From positions 1 through 64,000 of the forward strand of contig NZ_FNQM01000017.1 of NCBI RefSeq assembly GCF_900107585.1: 64,000 nucleotides of DNA, in the 5' to 3' direction. The translations under genes and the position numbers were made by a program. Of this stretch, positions 8,121 to 16,672 are shown one piece after another. The DNA is from Rubrimonas cliftonensis. GTDB lineage: Bacteria > Pseudomonadota > Alphaproteobacteria > Rhodobacterales > Rhodobacteraceae. Every line of letters starts with the position of its first letter. Position 1 is the stretch's first letter. Under the pieces are notes generated by a model that was given only the letters and a program-made list of their open reading frames with translations, was not told where the DNA came from and ran no database searches.

Positions 8121-9068
8121 ATGCTCACCCGTCGCCTGCTCCTGTCGAGCGCCCTCGCGCTCCTGCCCCTTTCGGCCCTCGCCGCGGAACGCCTGAAGGT
8201 GGTGGCCAGCTTCAGCATCCTCGGCGATATGGTCGCCCAGGTCGGCGGGGACCGCATCGCGCTGACCACGCTGGTCGGCCCCGACGGCGACGCCCATGTC
8301 TATCAGCCGACCCCGGCGGCCGCCCGCGCCGTCGCGGCGGCGGACCTCGTCATCGTCAACGGCCTCGGCTTCGAGGGCTGGATCGAGCGTCTGATCGAGG
8401 CCTCGGCGTTCACTGGACCAGTCACTGTCGCCAGCGAAGGGATCGACGTTCTCGAAACCGCAGACGATCACGACGAGGCGCATGGCGAGGGCCATGCCCA
8501 CGACCATGATCATGATCATGATCATGGTCATGATCACGGCGATGTCGATCCGCACGCCTGGCAGAGCGTCCCGGCCGCCCGCGTCTATGTGGCGAACATC
8601 GCCGACGCGCTGATCGCCGCTGACCCCGCCAGCGCCGACGCCTATGCGGCGTCGCGCGACGCCTATCTCAAGGAACTCGCCGCGCTCGAAGCGGAGATCG
8701 CCGCCGCTGTCGCCGCCCTGCCCCCCGAGCGCCGGGTCGTCGTGACCTCGCATGACGCCTTCGGCTACTTCGCCCGCGACACCGGACTGGAGTTTCTCGC
8801 GCCGCAGGGGGTCAGCACCGAGGCCGAGGCCTCCGCGCAGGACGTGGCCGCCCTGATCACACAGATCCGCGAGCGCGCGATCCCCGCGATCTTCGTCGAG
8901 ACCATCGCCGATCCGCGGCTCCTCCAGCAGATCGAGCGCGAGACCGACGCCCGTATCGGCGGCGCGCTCTACTCCGACGCGCTGTCCGGGCCGGACGGGC
9001 CGGCGCCCACCTACCTCGACATGATGCGGCACAATCTGAGGATGCTCACGGAGGCCCTGTCGGGCTGA
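8121..9068 (+). CDS. aztC: Zinc-binding periplasmic protein AztC (ZnuA-like)
   Basis: 315 residues with a signal peptide (1-22) and the cluster A-I binding-protein fold. Probable metal ligands are His59 (in GDAHVY), His145 (after the loop, in DPHAW), the His in VVTSHDAFGY, and an acidic residue in ETIADPRLL. A His/Asp-rich loop at about 117-140, with repeated HD pairs, is the mark of zinc rather than manganese carriers. GGAG precedes the ATG. In Paracoccus this gene is followed by aztD, a periplasmic zinc chaperone (family knowledge). No aztD follows here. Confidence 0.88.
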   Translation: MLTRRLLLSSALALLPLSALAAERLKVVASFSILGDMVAQVGGDRIALTTLVGPDGDAHVYQPTPAAARAVAAADLVIVNGLGFEGWIERLIEASAFTGPVTVASEGIDVLETADDHDEAHGEGHAHDHDHDHDHGHDHGDVDPHAWQSVPAARVYVANIADALIAADPASADAYAASRDAYLKELAALEAEIAAAVAALPPERRVVVTSHDAFGYFARDTGLEFLAPQGVSTEAEASAQDVAALITQIRERAIPAIFVETIADPRLLQQIERETDARIGGALYSDALSGPDGPAPTYLDMMRHNLRMLTEALSG

Positions 9069-9234
9069 CGCGGAGCTCGGCGAGGCGCTGCGTCTCCGCT
9101 GCCGACACTTGGACGGGCCTTTGTGCGTAAGGCGCCGGATCAAGACCGTTCTGTCGAGAAGCTTCGATGCGGCGCCGCTATCACGTTTGAACCTGTGCGC
9201 AACGTCGGCCAGCAACGCGCGCAGCGGCGCTAAC

Positions 9235-9328
9235 TTTGAACAAGCGCCGTAGTGCGACCCCCTTCGCCACGAATGTATCAATGGCTTACGACGCCGATCG
9301 GCATCTAGACCCAGCGACGATCCACAGA
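9235..9328 (-). repeat. ~95-bp dispersed repeat, partner at 61163-61260
   Basis: Read on the minus strand, this segment resembles 61163-61260 read on the plus strand, with shared blocks GGCGCTTGTTCA, AGGGGG, CTTACGACG and GATCCACA in the same order and spacing. I estimate about 70% identity by eye. The two copies flank zinc or toxin-antitoxin modules in opposite orientation. It may be a non-autonomous element or the end of a lost insertion sequence. Confidence 0.55.
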
Positions 9329-9340
9329 CGCCTTCGGCCA

Positions 9341-9470
9341 CGACACCATGACCACGGAACGGGCTGCGGGCAGTAAAATGGCGCCGGACGGCGACCATAT
9401 CTGCTATCTGTTCGATGATCGCCTGTCTCATCCACATGACGGCCACGGCGACGATAGTGGCTTGCTGTAA
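9341..9470 (+). pseudogene. Frameshifted, truncated copy of the His-rich metal-binding gene
   Basis: The 3' part encodes GDHICYL, then HPHDGHGDD and a stop, closely matching the second repeat of the protein at 42-395. Just upstream, in another frame, lies HHDHGTGCG, matching the repeat start (DHVHGPxCGH). Between the two blocks this copy has one base more than the intact gene, giving a +1 frameshift and a stop. An ATG at 9348 could still give a 40-residue peptide, but the repeat is broken. It stands directly after aztC, so the intact ancestor may have been part of this operon. Confidence 0.65.
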
Positions 9471-9758
9471 GTCGTCTGGTCTCAAGTCTTGTGCGGGGCC
9501 GCTCCGGGATGCGCCAGCCCCAAGACCTGCGCCGCGTCGCGCGCAGCCAGCGCATGCACCCACGCATCCAGCAGACTGATCGCTGCGATCGGCGCCGCTC
9601 CCGCCGATAGACCCACAACGCCGCCTCGACCGACTACGGCAGTGCGGCATCCGCCATCCATCGCCGCAACGGTTCCGGCGCGCGGTCACAAGCGCGCATA
9701 AGGTTTCGGATGCGTTGCTGGTGCAGGGTCGTGGCGAAGTTGCGCCACATCGCGCCGC
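9471..9758 (-). other. Probable degraded coding region
   Basis: 288 bases without an intact gene. On the minus strand two frames carry protein-like text on either side of a stop: one, from about 9750 to 9635, begins MWRNFATTLHQQRIRNLM; the other, from about 9620 to 9485, includes ISLLDAWVHALAARD. Together they look like one gene broken by frameshifts. I do not recognise the family. Confidence 0.3.
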
Positions 9759-10619
9759 TCAGGCGAGGCCGACCGCGGCGAACGCGAACAGCATGCCACC
9801 GGCGGCGATCTGAAGACCGCCGGCGATCCGCGCCGTCTGCGCGCCGCCCGCGGCGACGAGCGACGCCCCACGCAGGGCGACGCCGCCCAACGCGACGGCC
9901 GCCGTCACCACCGCGACGCCGAGCGCCATGGGGCCGGTCGCGGCGACCCCGGCCCAGGGCGCGTCCGCCATCCACGCGATCGCCAGCACGATCATCGCGC
10001 CGGCGCAGGGGCGCGCGCCGACAGCGACCACCAATGCCACGCGCTCGCGCCAGCGATGCGGGTGGACGCGCCCATGGTCATGCCCGTCGCCGTGCGCGCC
10101 ATGGCCGCAGCAGGCGGCTTTGCCGCGCGAAAGGGCCTGCGCGCCGCGCCATGCGAACAGCAGACCGAACGCCCCGGCGGCAGCGTAGCCGATCGGGGCG
10201 AAGATCCGTCCGTCGGCCCCCATGGCCGCCATCGGCGACAGCGACAGCAGCGCAAGCCCGCCATAGACGATGGCGACCGCCGCCAGCCCCTGCACCAGCG
10301 CCGCAGAGACCGCCAGCCCTGCCAGCCCGAGTGGACGTTCGACCCCGGCGACGGCGGCGGCGCCGAGCAGGGCCTTGCCGTGCCCCGGTCCGGCTGCGTG
10401 CGCGACGCCGTAGAGCGCTGACAGGCCGACCAGCGACCAGACCGCCGCCGCGTCGCCCCGCGCCAGTCCCCGGGCCGCGACGGCCAGCGCGTTCTGCAGC
10501 TCGCGCTGCGCCTCGACCGCCATCGCCGTCGCCCAGCCCAGCGCGCCGATGCCCCAGAGAGCGGCGAGGGCCAGCAGGGCTGCGCCGAGGCCATGGCCCG
10601 CGCGCACCCTCACCGACAT
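9759..10619 (-). CDS. NicO/RcnA-family metal transporter (ZevB-like)
   Basis: 286 residues with about six membrane helices. Diagnostic features are GVAHAAGPGHGKALL (the NicO HxxGPGHGK motif), a cytosolic His/Cys-rich loop (CCGHGAHGDGHDHGRVHPH) and the second-half motif VGARPCAGAMIVL. NicO proteins move nickel, cobalt or zinc. Paired with a DUF1007 protein, as here, the arrangement matches ZevAB of Haemophilus, implicated in zinc uptake (family knowledge). Its start overlaps the end of the DUF1007 gene by 10 bases. The direction of transport and the metal are not settled by sequence; the context favours zinc. Confidence 0.82.
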   Translation of the reverse strand: MSVRVRAGHGLGAALLALAALWGIGALGWATAMAVEAQRELQNALAVAARGLARGDAAAVWSLVGLSALYGVAHAAGPGHGKALLGAAAVAGVERPLGLAGLAVSAALVQGLAAVAIVYGGLALLSLSPMAAMGADGRIFAPIGYAAAGAFGLLFAWRGAQALSRGKAACCGHGAHGDGHDHGRVHPHRWRERVALVVAVGARPCAGAMIVLAIAWMADAPWAGVAATGPMALGVAVVTAAVALGGVALRGASLVAAGGAQTARIAGGLQIAAGGMLFAFAAVGLA

Positions 10620-11248
10620 GTCGCCCTCGCCTTCGCGGCGAACAGACGCCCGACCGTCGGATCGTCTGGAACCTCGTCGGCGGCGAGGCTGAAGAGGCTG
10701 CTCTCAAGCGCCGCCAGAACGTCCGTCGGCGCCCACTCGACCGCTTCCGCCGCGCATCCGGTTCCGCCCTCGGTCATCACCGCACCGTCCATCTCGAAAG
10801 CGATGAAGTAGACCGGATCGAACACCGCGAGCGTCGCCTCCTGATCCTCGAGCGCGACGGGCGCCGCAAGTCTCAGAGCAAAGGCCACCTGAAGACGGTC
10901 TTCCCGCAGCGACACGGTGACCGCGTCTGGGCCATGGAGCGGTGTGTCCCGCCTTTCAACCGCCAGCGCCGCGAACCCGTTATCGGCCTTGAGCATCGCC
11001 GCCTGATCCTCGACCAACCGGGCGACGCTGTCGTCGGACAAGGGCGAGAACGGGTCGATCCCGAACTCATTCAGGACAAAAAGTGAAACCAGCGCGTCGT
11101 AGCGATGCTCGATACGCACCGCGGCGAGCCGGTTCTCGTCATCGAAAACGAAGGTCGCCCCCACTTCGATGAAGACATGAGGGTGCGCCGCGCCTGCGAC
11201 GGGCGCCAGACATAGAATGGCGGCCAGAGCGATTCTCGTCAGCTTCAT
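10610..11248 (-). CDS. DUF1007 family periplasmic protein (ZevA-like)
   Basis: 212 residues with a signal peptide (1-20) ending AAHPHVFIEV; the HPH after cleavage is typical of DUF1007. The block RIEHRYDALVSLFVLNEFGID and later DPVYFIAFEMDG also fit the family. It precedes and overlaps a NicO transporter gene, the ZevA-ZevB arrangement, and probably delivers metal to or from the transporter on the periplasmic side. An imperfect CTATC/GATAG dyad lies just upstream (around 11262-11276) but is not a clear Zur site. Confidence 0.82.
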   Translation of the reverse strand: MKLTRIALAAILCLAPVAGAAHPHVFIEVGATFVFDDENRLAAVRIEHRYDALVSLFVLNEFGIDPFSPLSDDSVARLVEDQAAMLKADNGFAALAVERRDTPLHGPDAVTVSLREDRLQVAFALRLAAPVALEDQEATLAVFDPVYFIAFEMDGAVMTEGGTGCAAEAVEWAPTDVLAALESSLFSLAADEVPDDPTVGRLFAAKARATCR

Positions 11249-11265
11249 TCAGAGAAGTCCTATCT

Positions 11266-11454
11266 TCATGATAGCGCGTGCCTGACGTCCGCGATATCGC
11301 ACCGTGCCCGCAGATATGCGTTCACCAGCGCGTGACCGACGCCCTGGGTGATGAACACGAGATGGGTGCGGCGGTCGTCGTTCGGCCATGCGTTCAGCAC
11401 GCCGGGGTCATGAAAGACATGCTGCGCTCCGGGGATCATGACCGACGGCTCCTG
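11266..11454 (-). pseudogene. C-terminal remnant of a COG0523 (CobW/ZigA-type) GTPase
   Basis: The minus-strand reading contains HVFHDPGVLNAWPNDDRR followed by THLVFIT and a short tail. This is the CobW C-terminal domain signature (HP.W...WP.DDRRTR.VFI). The whole N-terminal GTPase part, with its P-loop and CxCC metal motif, is missing. Reading open upstream to 11544 does not restore it. COG0523 GTPases of the ZigA/YciC type are zinc-responsive metallochaperones often under Zur control, which suits this locus. I infer deletion of the first ~300 residues. Confidence 0.55.
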
Positions 11455-11755
11455 CTTCGCGGCCGAACATCCGACGTCGTTCAGCCGCAGCAGCTCGGAG
11501 CTCTGGTTGGCGATTGGAAGCTCCAGAGCCGTGGTCAACGCCATCGTCGGAACCAGAGCCTCAAGCGTGATGCAGAATCCACGATCATCACTGCTGTCAC
11601 GGTGCCGTAATCAATGAGATTCTGCGAGATTGCCCACTCCCGAAGGCTTCATGCCGCGAGACGGCGACCATCTGCGCCACCTCATCACCATGGAGGTTGT
11701 CGGATGGTGCAGTTCTGTGCATCATTAGGTGCATTTTCTGATGTCAGGAGGGATG

Positions 11756-11947
11756 ATGCGAACCACGGTCACGCTTGACGACACGCTGCTCGCCCGGGCT
11801 CAGGATCTGTCCGGCGTCAAGGAACGCGGTGCATTGCTGCGAGAAGCGCTGAAGGCGCTGATCGAGCGGGAGGCGGCGCGACGGCTCGCGCGGCTCGGCG
11901 GCATGGAGCCAGACCTGCAGGAAGCCCCGCGACGTCGTCCGGCATGA
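11756..11947 (+). CDS. vapB: VapB-type antitoxin, copy 1
   Basis: A 63-residue protein beginning MRTTVTLDDTLLARAQDLSG, the ribbon-helix-helix start of DUF2191-type antitoxins (DNA-binding strand TTVTLDD), with a basic and Pro-rich C-terminus that should wrap the toxin. AGGAGGG precedes the ATG. I chose 11756 because in copy 2 the preceding ATG is mutated to ATA. Its stop overlaps the toxin start as ATGA, so the two are co-translated. It should neutralise VapC and repress its own promoter. Confidence 0.9.
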   Translation: MRTTVTLDDTLLARAQDLSGVKERGALLREALKALIEREAARRLARLGGMEPDLQEAPRRRPA

Positions 11948-12315
11948 TCCTGACCGACACGTCGGTCTGGGTCGATCACCTGCGCGCAGGCGATCCGGCG
12001 CTCGCCGCGCTTCTCGATGAAGGGCGGGTTCTCGCCCATCCCTGGGTCATCGCCGAGATTGCGCTCGGCTCGCTCAGAGACCGCGAGACGGTGCTGTCCC
12101 TCCTCGAAGGGCTGCCGCAGGCCCCGACCGCCACCGTCGAGGAACTGCGCCACCTGATCGAGCAGCGAATGCTTTTCAGCCGTGGCGTAGGTCTTGTCGA
12201 CGTCGGCCTTCTCGCAGCCTGCCTCCTGGTCCCTGATTGTCGCCTCTGGACCAGGGACAGGCGCCTCGCCGCCGTCGCGGGGGAGATGGCCCTCTCTTTC
12301 AACCCCGAGAGCTGA
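11944..12315 (+). CDS. vapC: VapC-type PIN-domain ribonuclease toxin, copy 1
   Basis: A 123-residue PIN domain. Acidic metal-binding positions are visible: Asp5 in LTDTSVWVDHL, Glu in VIAEIALGSL, Asp in LVDVGLLAAC, and Asp in LWTRDRRL. VapC toxins cut specific RNAs and arrest growth unless bound by VapB. The gene is translationally coupled to vapB. The second copy, at 60688-61059, differs by very few residues (for example Leu to Ile in LLAAC). Confidence 0.92.
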   Translation: MILTDTSVWVDHLRAGDPALAALLDEGRVLAHPWVIAEIALGSLRDRETVLSLLEGLPQAPTATVEELRHLIEQRMLFSRGVGLVDVGLLAACLLVPDCRLWTRDRRLAAVAGEMALSFNPES

Positions 12316-12377
12316 AGGGCCCCGATCAGCACCATGCGACGCGAATTGAACGGCGGCATACCGCTCCCGGCCCTCCG

Positions 12378-12410
12378 CCCCGCGACCGGCCGGAACCGGG
12401 AGGAAGCTCC
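12378..12410. repeat. Short copy of the CGCGACCGGCCG intergenic repeat
   Basis: Reads CGCGACCGGCCGGAACCGGG followed by AGGAAGC. The same core occurs at 39583-39757, 41768-41941, 60245-60390 and, in worn form, at 61126-61146 and around 63430-63466. It lies immediately after vapBC copy 1. Confidence 0.6.
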
Positions 12411-12706
12411 AGGGCGACGGCCGGGCCGGACGCCACGACCGCTGTGAGAGCGCTATGGCCATTTTCGGCCCGGGCGCAGCGGCGTGAGTCGCCCTCGTTT
12501 CGGTTCGACTGCGAGTTGAGGGCGCCACGGCAGCGAGACCTGTCGCTGCGAAGCTGGCGACCCCCGTGGGCTGAACGCGCGGGAGCGTGTTGGAACGCGC
12601 TCAGTTGATGAAAAAATCTCGCCACGATCTATTTCCGAGTGGTATCGTCAGGATAACATCCGGCACGCGCCACGCTTTGAACGGCGCAAGCGGCATGGAG
12701 AGCGGC
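12411..12706. other. Leader region upstream of hmuS
   Basis: 296 bases. The first 190 look like degraded GC-rich DNA. The last hundred contain an AT-rich patch (about 12605-12660, including TTGATGAAAAAATC and ATAACATCC) suited to a promoter. I could not assign a defined iron-regulator box. Confidence 0.35.
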
Positions 12707-13777
12707 ATGACGGACCACGCAGCGGGCTCGGCGCCCGATCCGGCGGCGCTGCGCGCAGCGCGGCGCGACGACCCCAAGGCGCGCGACCGCGACCTCGCCG
12801 AGCGTCTGGACGCGCCGGAGGCGGCGCTGGTTGCGGCCCATGTCGGGGCCGGTGACGGGATGCGCGCCCTGCCGCTCGACCCGAGGCCCGACGCGCTGAT
12901 CCCGATGATCGGCGGGCTGGCTGAGGTGATGGCGCTCACGCGCAACGCGCACTGCGTGATCGAGACGGTCGGCCGCTACGACGACTGGACCCCCGGCGAG
13001 CACGCCGCCATGGTGCTGTCGCCGGGCGTCGACCTGCGCATCTTCCCGCGCCACTGGGCGCACGCCTACTCTGTCGAGCGCGAGACGCCGGGCGGCGTCA
13101 TGCGCAGCGTGCAGGCTTTCGACGCGGCCGGCGACGCGGTCCACAAGGTTTTTCTGCGCGAGGGCTCGGACCTCGCCGGCTGGGAGGCGCTGCGGCTCGC
13201 GCTCGGCCGACCCGACGCGCCCGCGCCCGCCTTCGCGCCGCGCGCGCCCACTGAGGCCGCGCAGGGTGACGCGGCCAAGGCGGACACGCTGCGCCGCGAA
13301 TGGGCTCGGATGTCGGACAGCCACCAGTTCCTGCGCATGGTCTCGAAACTCAAGATGAACCGACTCGGCGCCTATCGCATGGCCGGCGAGCCGTTCGCGC
13401 GGCGTCTGGCGCCCGGCGCGGTGCGGGCGACGCTGGAGGGCCTCGCGGCGCGCGGCTTTCCGGCGATGGTGTTCGTCGGCAACCGCGGCTGCATCCAGAT
13501 CCACGCGGGCCCGATCCGCTCGCTCGAACCGATGGGGCCATGGCTCAACGTCATGGACCCCGGCTTCAACCTGCACCTGCGCGAGGATCGGGTGGCCGAG
13601 GTCTGGCTGGTCGAGAAGCCGACGCGCCGCGGGCCGGCCCTGTCTGTCGAGGCCTTCGCGGCGGACGGCGATCTGATCCTGCAGGTGTTCGGCTACCGCA
13701 AGCCCGAGGTGGATCACGTGCCGGACTTCGACGCGCTCGCCAACACCCTGTCGGTGCTGCCGGAGACCGTGGCGTGA
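12707..13777 (+). CDS. hmuS: Haemin-degrading factor HmuS (ChuS/HemS family)
   Basis: 356 residues comprising the duplicated HemS fold: first half with MTRNAHCVIETVGRYDDW and second half with LKMNRLGAYRMAGEPFARRL and NRGCIQIHAGPI. The protein binds haem delivered by the HmuTUV importer and either degrades it or passes it on in the cytosol. The start at 12707 follows GGAGAGCGGC; an upstream ATG at 12695 is less likely. Its stop overlaps the hmuT start (GTGA), giving a tight hmuSTUV operon. No haem outer-membrane receptor HmuR lies alongside. Confidence 0.9.
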   Translation: MTDHAAGSAPDPAALRAARRDDPKARDRDLAERLDAPEAALVAAHVGAGDGMRALPLDPRPDALIPMIGGLAEVMALTRNAHCVIETVGRYDDWTPGEHAAMVLSPGVDLRIFPRHWAHAYSVERETPGGVMRSVQAFDAAGDAVHKVFLREGSDLAGWEALRLALGRPDAPAPAFAPRAPTEAAQGDAAKADTLRREWARMSDSHQFLRMVSKLKMNRLGAYRMAGEPFARRLAPGAVRATLEGLAARGFPAMVFVGNRGCIQIHAGPIRSLEPMGPWLNVMDPGFNLHLREDRVAEVWLVEKPTRRGPALSVEAFAADGDLILQVFGYRKPEVDHVPDFDALANTLSVLPETVA

Positions 13778-14655
13778 GCGCCGCGCAGCCGTCGCGGCGA
13801 GCGGCGCTGGCCATGGGGGCGGCAGCTCTGGCCCTCGCCCCCGGCCTCCGGCGCGCCTTTGCCACCGAACCCGCACGCCGCATCGTCTCGATCGGCGGCG
13901 CCGTGACGGAGATCGTGTTCGCGCTGGGCGAGCAGGACCGCCTCGTGGGTCGCGATGCGACGTCGACCCACCCGCCGGAGGCGGAGGCGCTGCCCGATGT
14001 CGGCTACATGCGGGCGCTCTCGTCCGAGGGCGTGCTGTCGCTGCGCCCCGACCTGATCGTCGCGGCCGAGGGTGCGGGGCCGCCCGAGGCGGTGGCGTTG
14101 CTGCGCGAGGCGGCCGTGCCCTTCGCGACCATCCCCGAGGGCCACGACCGCGCCGCCGTCGCCGCGAAGATCCGCGCCGTGGCCGACGCGCTGGGCGCGC
14201 CCGAGCGCGGCGCGGCGCTGGCGGCGGAGGTGGACGCGGCGCTGGCGCGGGCCATGGCGCAGGCGGCGGCGCCGGACGGTCAGTCGCCTGCGCGGGTACT
14301 GTTCATCCTGTCGATGCAGGGCGGGCGGGTTCTGGCGTCGGGGCGCGGCACGGGCGCGGATGGAATCATCGCGCTGGCCGGCGCCGTCAACGCCGTGGAC
14401 GCGTTCGAGGGCTACAAGCCGCTGACCGACGAGGCGGTGATCGCGGCGGCGCCGGACGTGATCCTGATGATGGACCGGGGCGAGGGCCATGAAGCGGCGC
14501 GGCGCGACGTGGTCGGCCACGCGGCGCTCGCGCTGACGCCTGCGGCGCGCGCGGGGCGGCTGGTGCGGCTCGACGGGCTGCTGCTGCTTGGCTTCGGCCC
14601 GCGCACGCCGCAGGCGATATCAGTGCTGGCTTCGGCGCTGGCCGATGCCGGCTGA
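13774..14655 (+). CDS. hmuT: Haem-binding periplasmic protein HmuT
   Basis: 293 residues from a GTG start that overlaps the hmuS stop. A twin-arginine-like N-terminus (PSRRAALAMGAAAL) and hydrophobic stretch direct export. The body has IVSIGGAVTEIVFALGEQDRLVG, then STHPPEAEALPDVGYMRALSSE, the core of haemin-binding proteins whose Tyr ligates haem. It hands haem to HmuUV. A close paralogue is encoded at 34928-35773. It overlaps hmuU by 11 bases. Confidence 0.9.
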   Translation: MSAAQPSRRAALAMGAAALALAPGLRRAFATEPARRIVSIGGAVTEIVFALGEQDRLVGRDATSTHPPEAEALPDVGYMRALSSEGVLSLRPDLIVAAEGAGPPEAVALLREAAVPFATIPEGHDRAAVAAKIRAVADALGAPERGAALAAEVDAALARAMAQAAAPDGQSPARVLFILSMQGGRVLASGRGTGADGIIALAGAVNAVDAFEGYKPLTDEAVIAAAPDVILMMDRGEGHEAARRDVVGHAALALTPAARAGRLVRLDGLLLLGFGPRTPQAISVLASALADAG

Positions 14656-15718
14656 GCTGACCGCCGGCGCGCCGCCGCTCGCGGGCGACCGCACCACCCG
14701 CGCCCGCGCCGTCACGCTCGGCCTCGCGGCGCTGCTGGCGGCGCTCGCGGCGATCAGCCTCGAGGTCGGCGCGGCCGACGCCTCGTTTCTCGACCTCGCC
14801 CGCGCTTGGGCCGGCGGCGCGCCGCTCGATGCGACAAGCCGGGTGGTGCTGCTCGACATCCGCCTGCCGCGGCTGGCGATGGGCGTGCTGGTCGGGGCCG
14901 CGCTCGCGGTCTCGGGCGCGGTGATGCAGGGCCTGTTCCGCAATCCACTGGCCGACCCCGGCCTCGTCGGCGTCGGGGCGGGCGCGGGCCTCGGCGCCAT
15001 CGCCGCCATCGTGCTCGCCGGCCTGCTGCCGCCCGCGATCGGCGGCGCGCTCGGCCATTACGCTACGCCGCTGGCGGCCTTCGCCGGCGGTTGGGTTTCG
15101 ACGCTGATCCTCTACCGCGTCGCCACCCGGCAGGGGCGCACCTCGGTCGCCGTCATGCTGCTGGCGGGCATCGCGCTAGGCGCGCTGGCGGGCGCGCTGT
15201 CGGGCGTGCTGATCTACATGGCCGACGACGCGCAGCTGCGCGACCTGACCTTCTGGGGGCTCGGCTCGCTGGCGGGCGCCAGCTGGACCAAGCTCGCCGC
15301 CGCCGCGCCCCTGATCCTCGCCGCGCTGGCCGCAGCCCCGCTGCTGGCGCGGGGGCTGAACGGGCTGGCGCTCGGCGAGGGGGCGGCGATGCATCTCGGC
15401 GTGCGGGTGCAGCGCGTGAAGTCGGCGGCGGTGCTCACCGTGGCCGCCGCCGCCGGCGCGGCCGTGGCGGCGTCGGGCGGGATCGGCTTCATCGGCATCG
15501 TCGCGCCGCATCTGCTGCGGCTGACCATCGGGCCGGACCACCGCTGGCTGCTGCCGGCCTCGGCGCTGTTCGGCGCGGCGCTGCTGGTCGGGGCCGACAT
15601 GGTCAGCCGCACGCTGGTCGCGCCGGCGGAACTGCCCATCGGCATCGTCACCGCGGCGGTCGGCGGGCCGTTCTTCCTGTGGATCCTGCTGCGCAACCGC
15701 GCGACGCTGGACCTGTGA
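14645..15718 (+). CDS. hmuU: Haem ABC transporter permease HmuU
   Basis: 357 residues of the FecCD family with about ten membrane helices. Conserved blocks are LDIRLPRLAMGVLVGAALAVSG, VMQGLFRNPLADPGLVGVGAGA and GGIGFIGIVAPHLLRLTIGPDHR, the last contacting the ATPase. It overlaps hmuT upstream and hmuV downstream by a few bases each and forms the inner-membrane channel of the haem importer. Confidence 0.9.
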   Translation: MPAELTAGAPPLAGDRTTRARAVTLGLAALLAALAAISLEVGAADASFLDLARAWAGGAPLDATSRVVLLDIRLPRLAMGVLVGAALAVSGAVMQGLFRNPLADPGLVGVGAGAGLGAIAAIVLAGLLPPAIGGALGHYATPLAAFAGGWVSTLILYRVATRQGRTSVAVMLLAGIALGALAGALSGVLIYMADDAQLRDLTFWGLGSLAGASWTKLAAAAPLILAALAAAPLLARGLNGLALGEGAAMHLGVRVQRVKSAAVLTVAAAAGAAVAASGGIGFIGIVAPHLLRLTIGPDHRWLLPASALFGAALLVGADMVSRTLVAPAELPIGIVTAAVGGPFFLWILLRNRATLDL

Positions 15719-16509
15719 GCGGGGGCGCGGGCTTTCGCGCCGAGGGGCTGCGGGTGCGGCTCGGCGGCCGCATGGCGCTGGACGGCGCGGATTTCTCGGC
15801 GCGCCCCGGTGCGCTGACCGCCATCGTCGGGCCGAACGGCTCCGGCAAGACGACGCTGATGCGGGCGCTCACGGGGGAGCTTTCAGGGCGGGCGATCGCC
15901 GCGGGCTGCGTCACGCTCGATGGGCGCCCGCTCGCGCAGCTCGACCCCACGCTCCTCGCGCAGCGCCGCGCGGTGCTGCCGCAGGCGAGCGCGCTGGCCT
16001 TCCCGTTCACGGTGCTCGAGGTCGTCCGCCTCGGCGCCGCCGACCCGGCGGCGGCGGTCGCGGCGCTGGCGCAGGTCGGTCTGGCGGGCTTCGGCGGCCG
16101 CTTCTACCAGGAGCTGTCGGGCGGCGAGCAGCAGCGCGCGCAGCTCGCCCGCGCGCTGGCGCAGGTGGCGCGCCCCCCGGCCGACGGCGCGGCGCGCTGG
16201 CTGCTGCTCGACGAGCCGGTGGCCAGCCTCGACATCCGCCACCAGATCGCGGTGATGCGGCTCGCGCGCGGCTTCGCGCGGTCGGGCGGCGGCGTCATCG
16301 CCGTGATGCACGACCTGAACCTTACCGCGCTCTTCGCCGACGCCGTCGCCGTGATGGTCGAGGGCCGGATCGTCGCCGCCGGCCCGCCCGAGGCGGCGCT
16401 GACCGACGCGGTGTTGTCCGCCGCTTACGCTTGCGAGCTGCGCGTGAACATGGCGCCGGCCAAGGGCCTCTTCGTCCTGCCCCATGCGCCGGCCGGGGCG
16501 CTGTCCTGA
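15715..16509 (+). CDS. hmuV: Haem ABC transporter ATP-binding protein HmuV
   Basis: 264 residues from GTG 15715, overlapping the hmuU stop. Walker A GPNGSGKTTLMRAL near residue 43, Q-loop LPQASALAFPF, signature LSGGEQQRAQLARAL, Walker B WLLLDEPVASLD and switch MHDLN are intact. It supplies energy for HmuU and is the last gene of the operon. The following 160 bases before the convergent lipoprotein gene have no clear terminator. Confidence 0.9.
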   Translation: MSGGAGFRAEGLRVRLGGRMALDGADFSARPGALTAIVGPNGSGKTTLMRALTGELSGRAIAAGCVTLDGRPLAQLDPTLLAQRRAVLPQASALAFPFTVLEVVRLGAADPAAAVAALAQVGLAGFGGRFYQELSGGEQQRAQLARALAQVARPPADGAARWLLLDEPVASLDIRHQIAVMRLARGFARSGGGVIAVMHDLNLTALFADAVAVMVEGRIVAAGPPEAALTDAVLSAAYACELRVNMAPAKGLFVLPHAPAGALS

Positions 16510-16672
16510 GCAGTCGTGGTCGCAAAGGCGACAGCGGATCGCCACGACCAAGTCCTCGGCGCCACAGCCGCTATCGCTGCGATCGGCGGCGAAGCCCCCC
16601 TATGAGCAACGTGTTCACCGAGCGGCGGGGGCGGGCGCCGCAGAGAGGGCGCGGCTGCCCGCGTTCGGCGCG

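Larger units (their letters stand above)
11646..12368. repeat. 723-bp direct repeat containing vapBC, copy 1
   Basis: Matches 60390-61112 at a constant offset of 48744 bases with no indels and few substitutions. Flanking DNA differs on both sides, apart from a short shared repeat remnant just downstream. The two copies have the same orientation. Confidence 0.9.

Noticed and set aside
8497-8541. CATGAT-type tandem repeat within aztC
   Set aside because: It is simply the codons of the His/Asp-rich metal loop, expected in zinc-binding proteins of this class.
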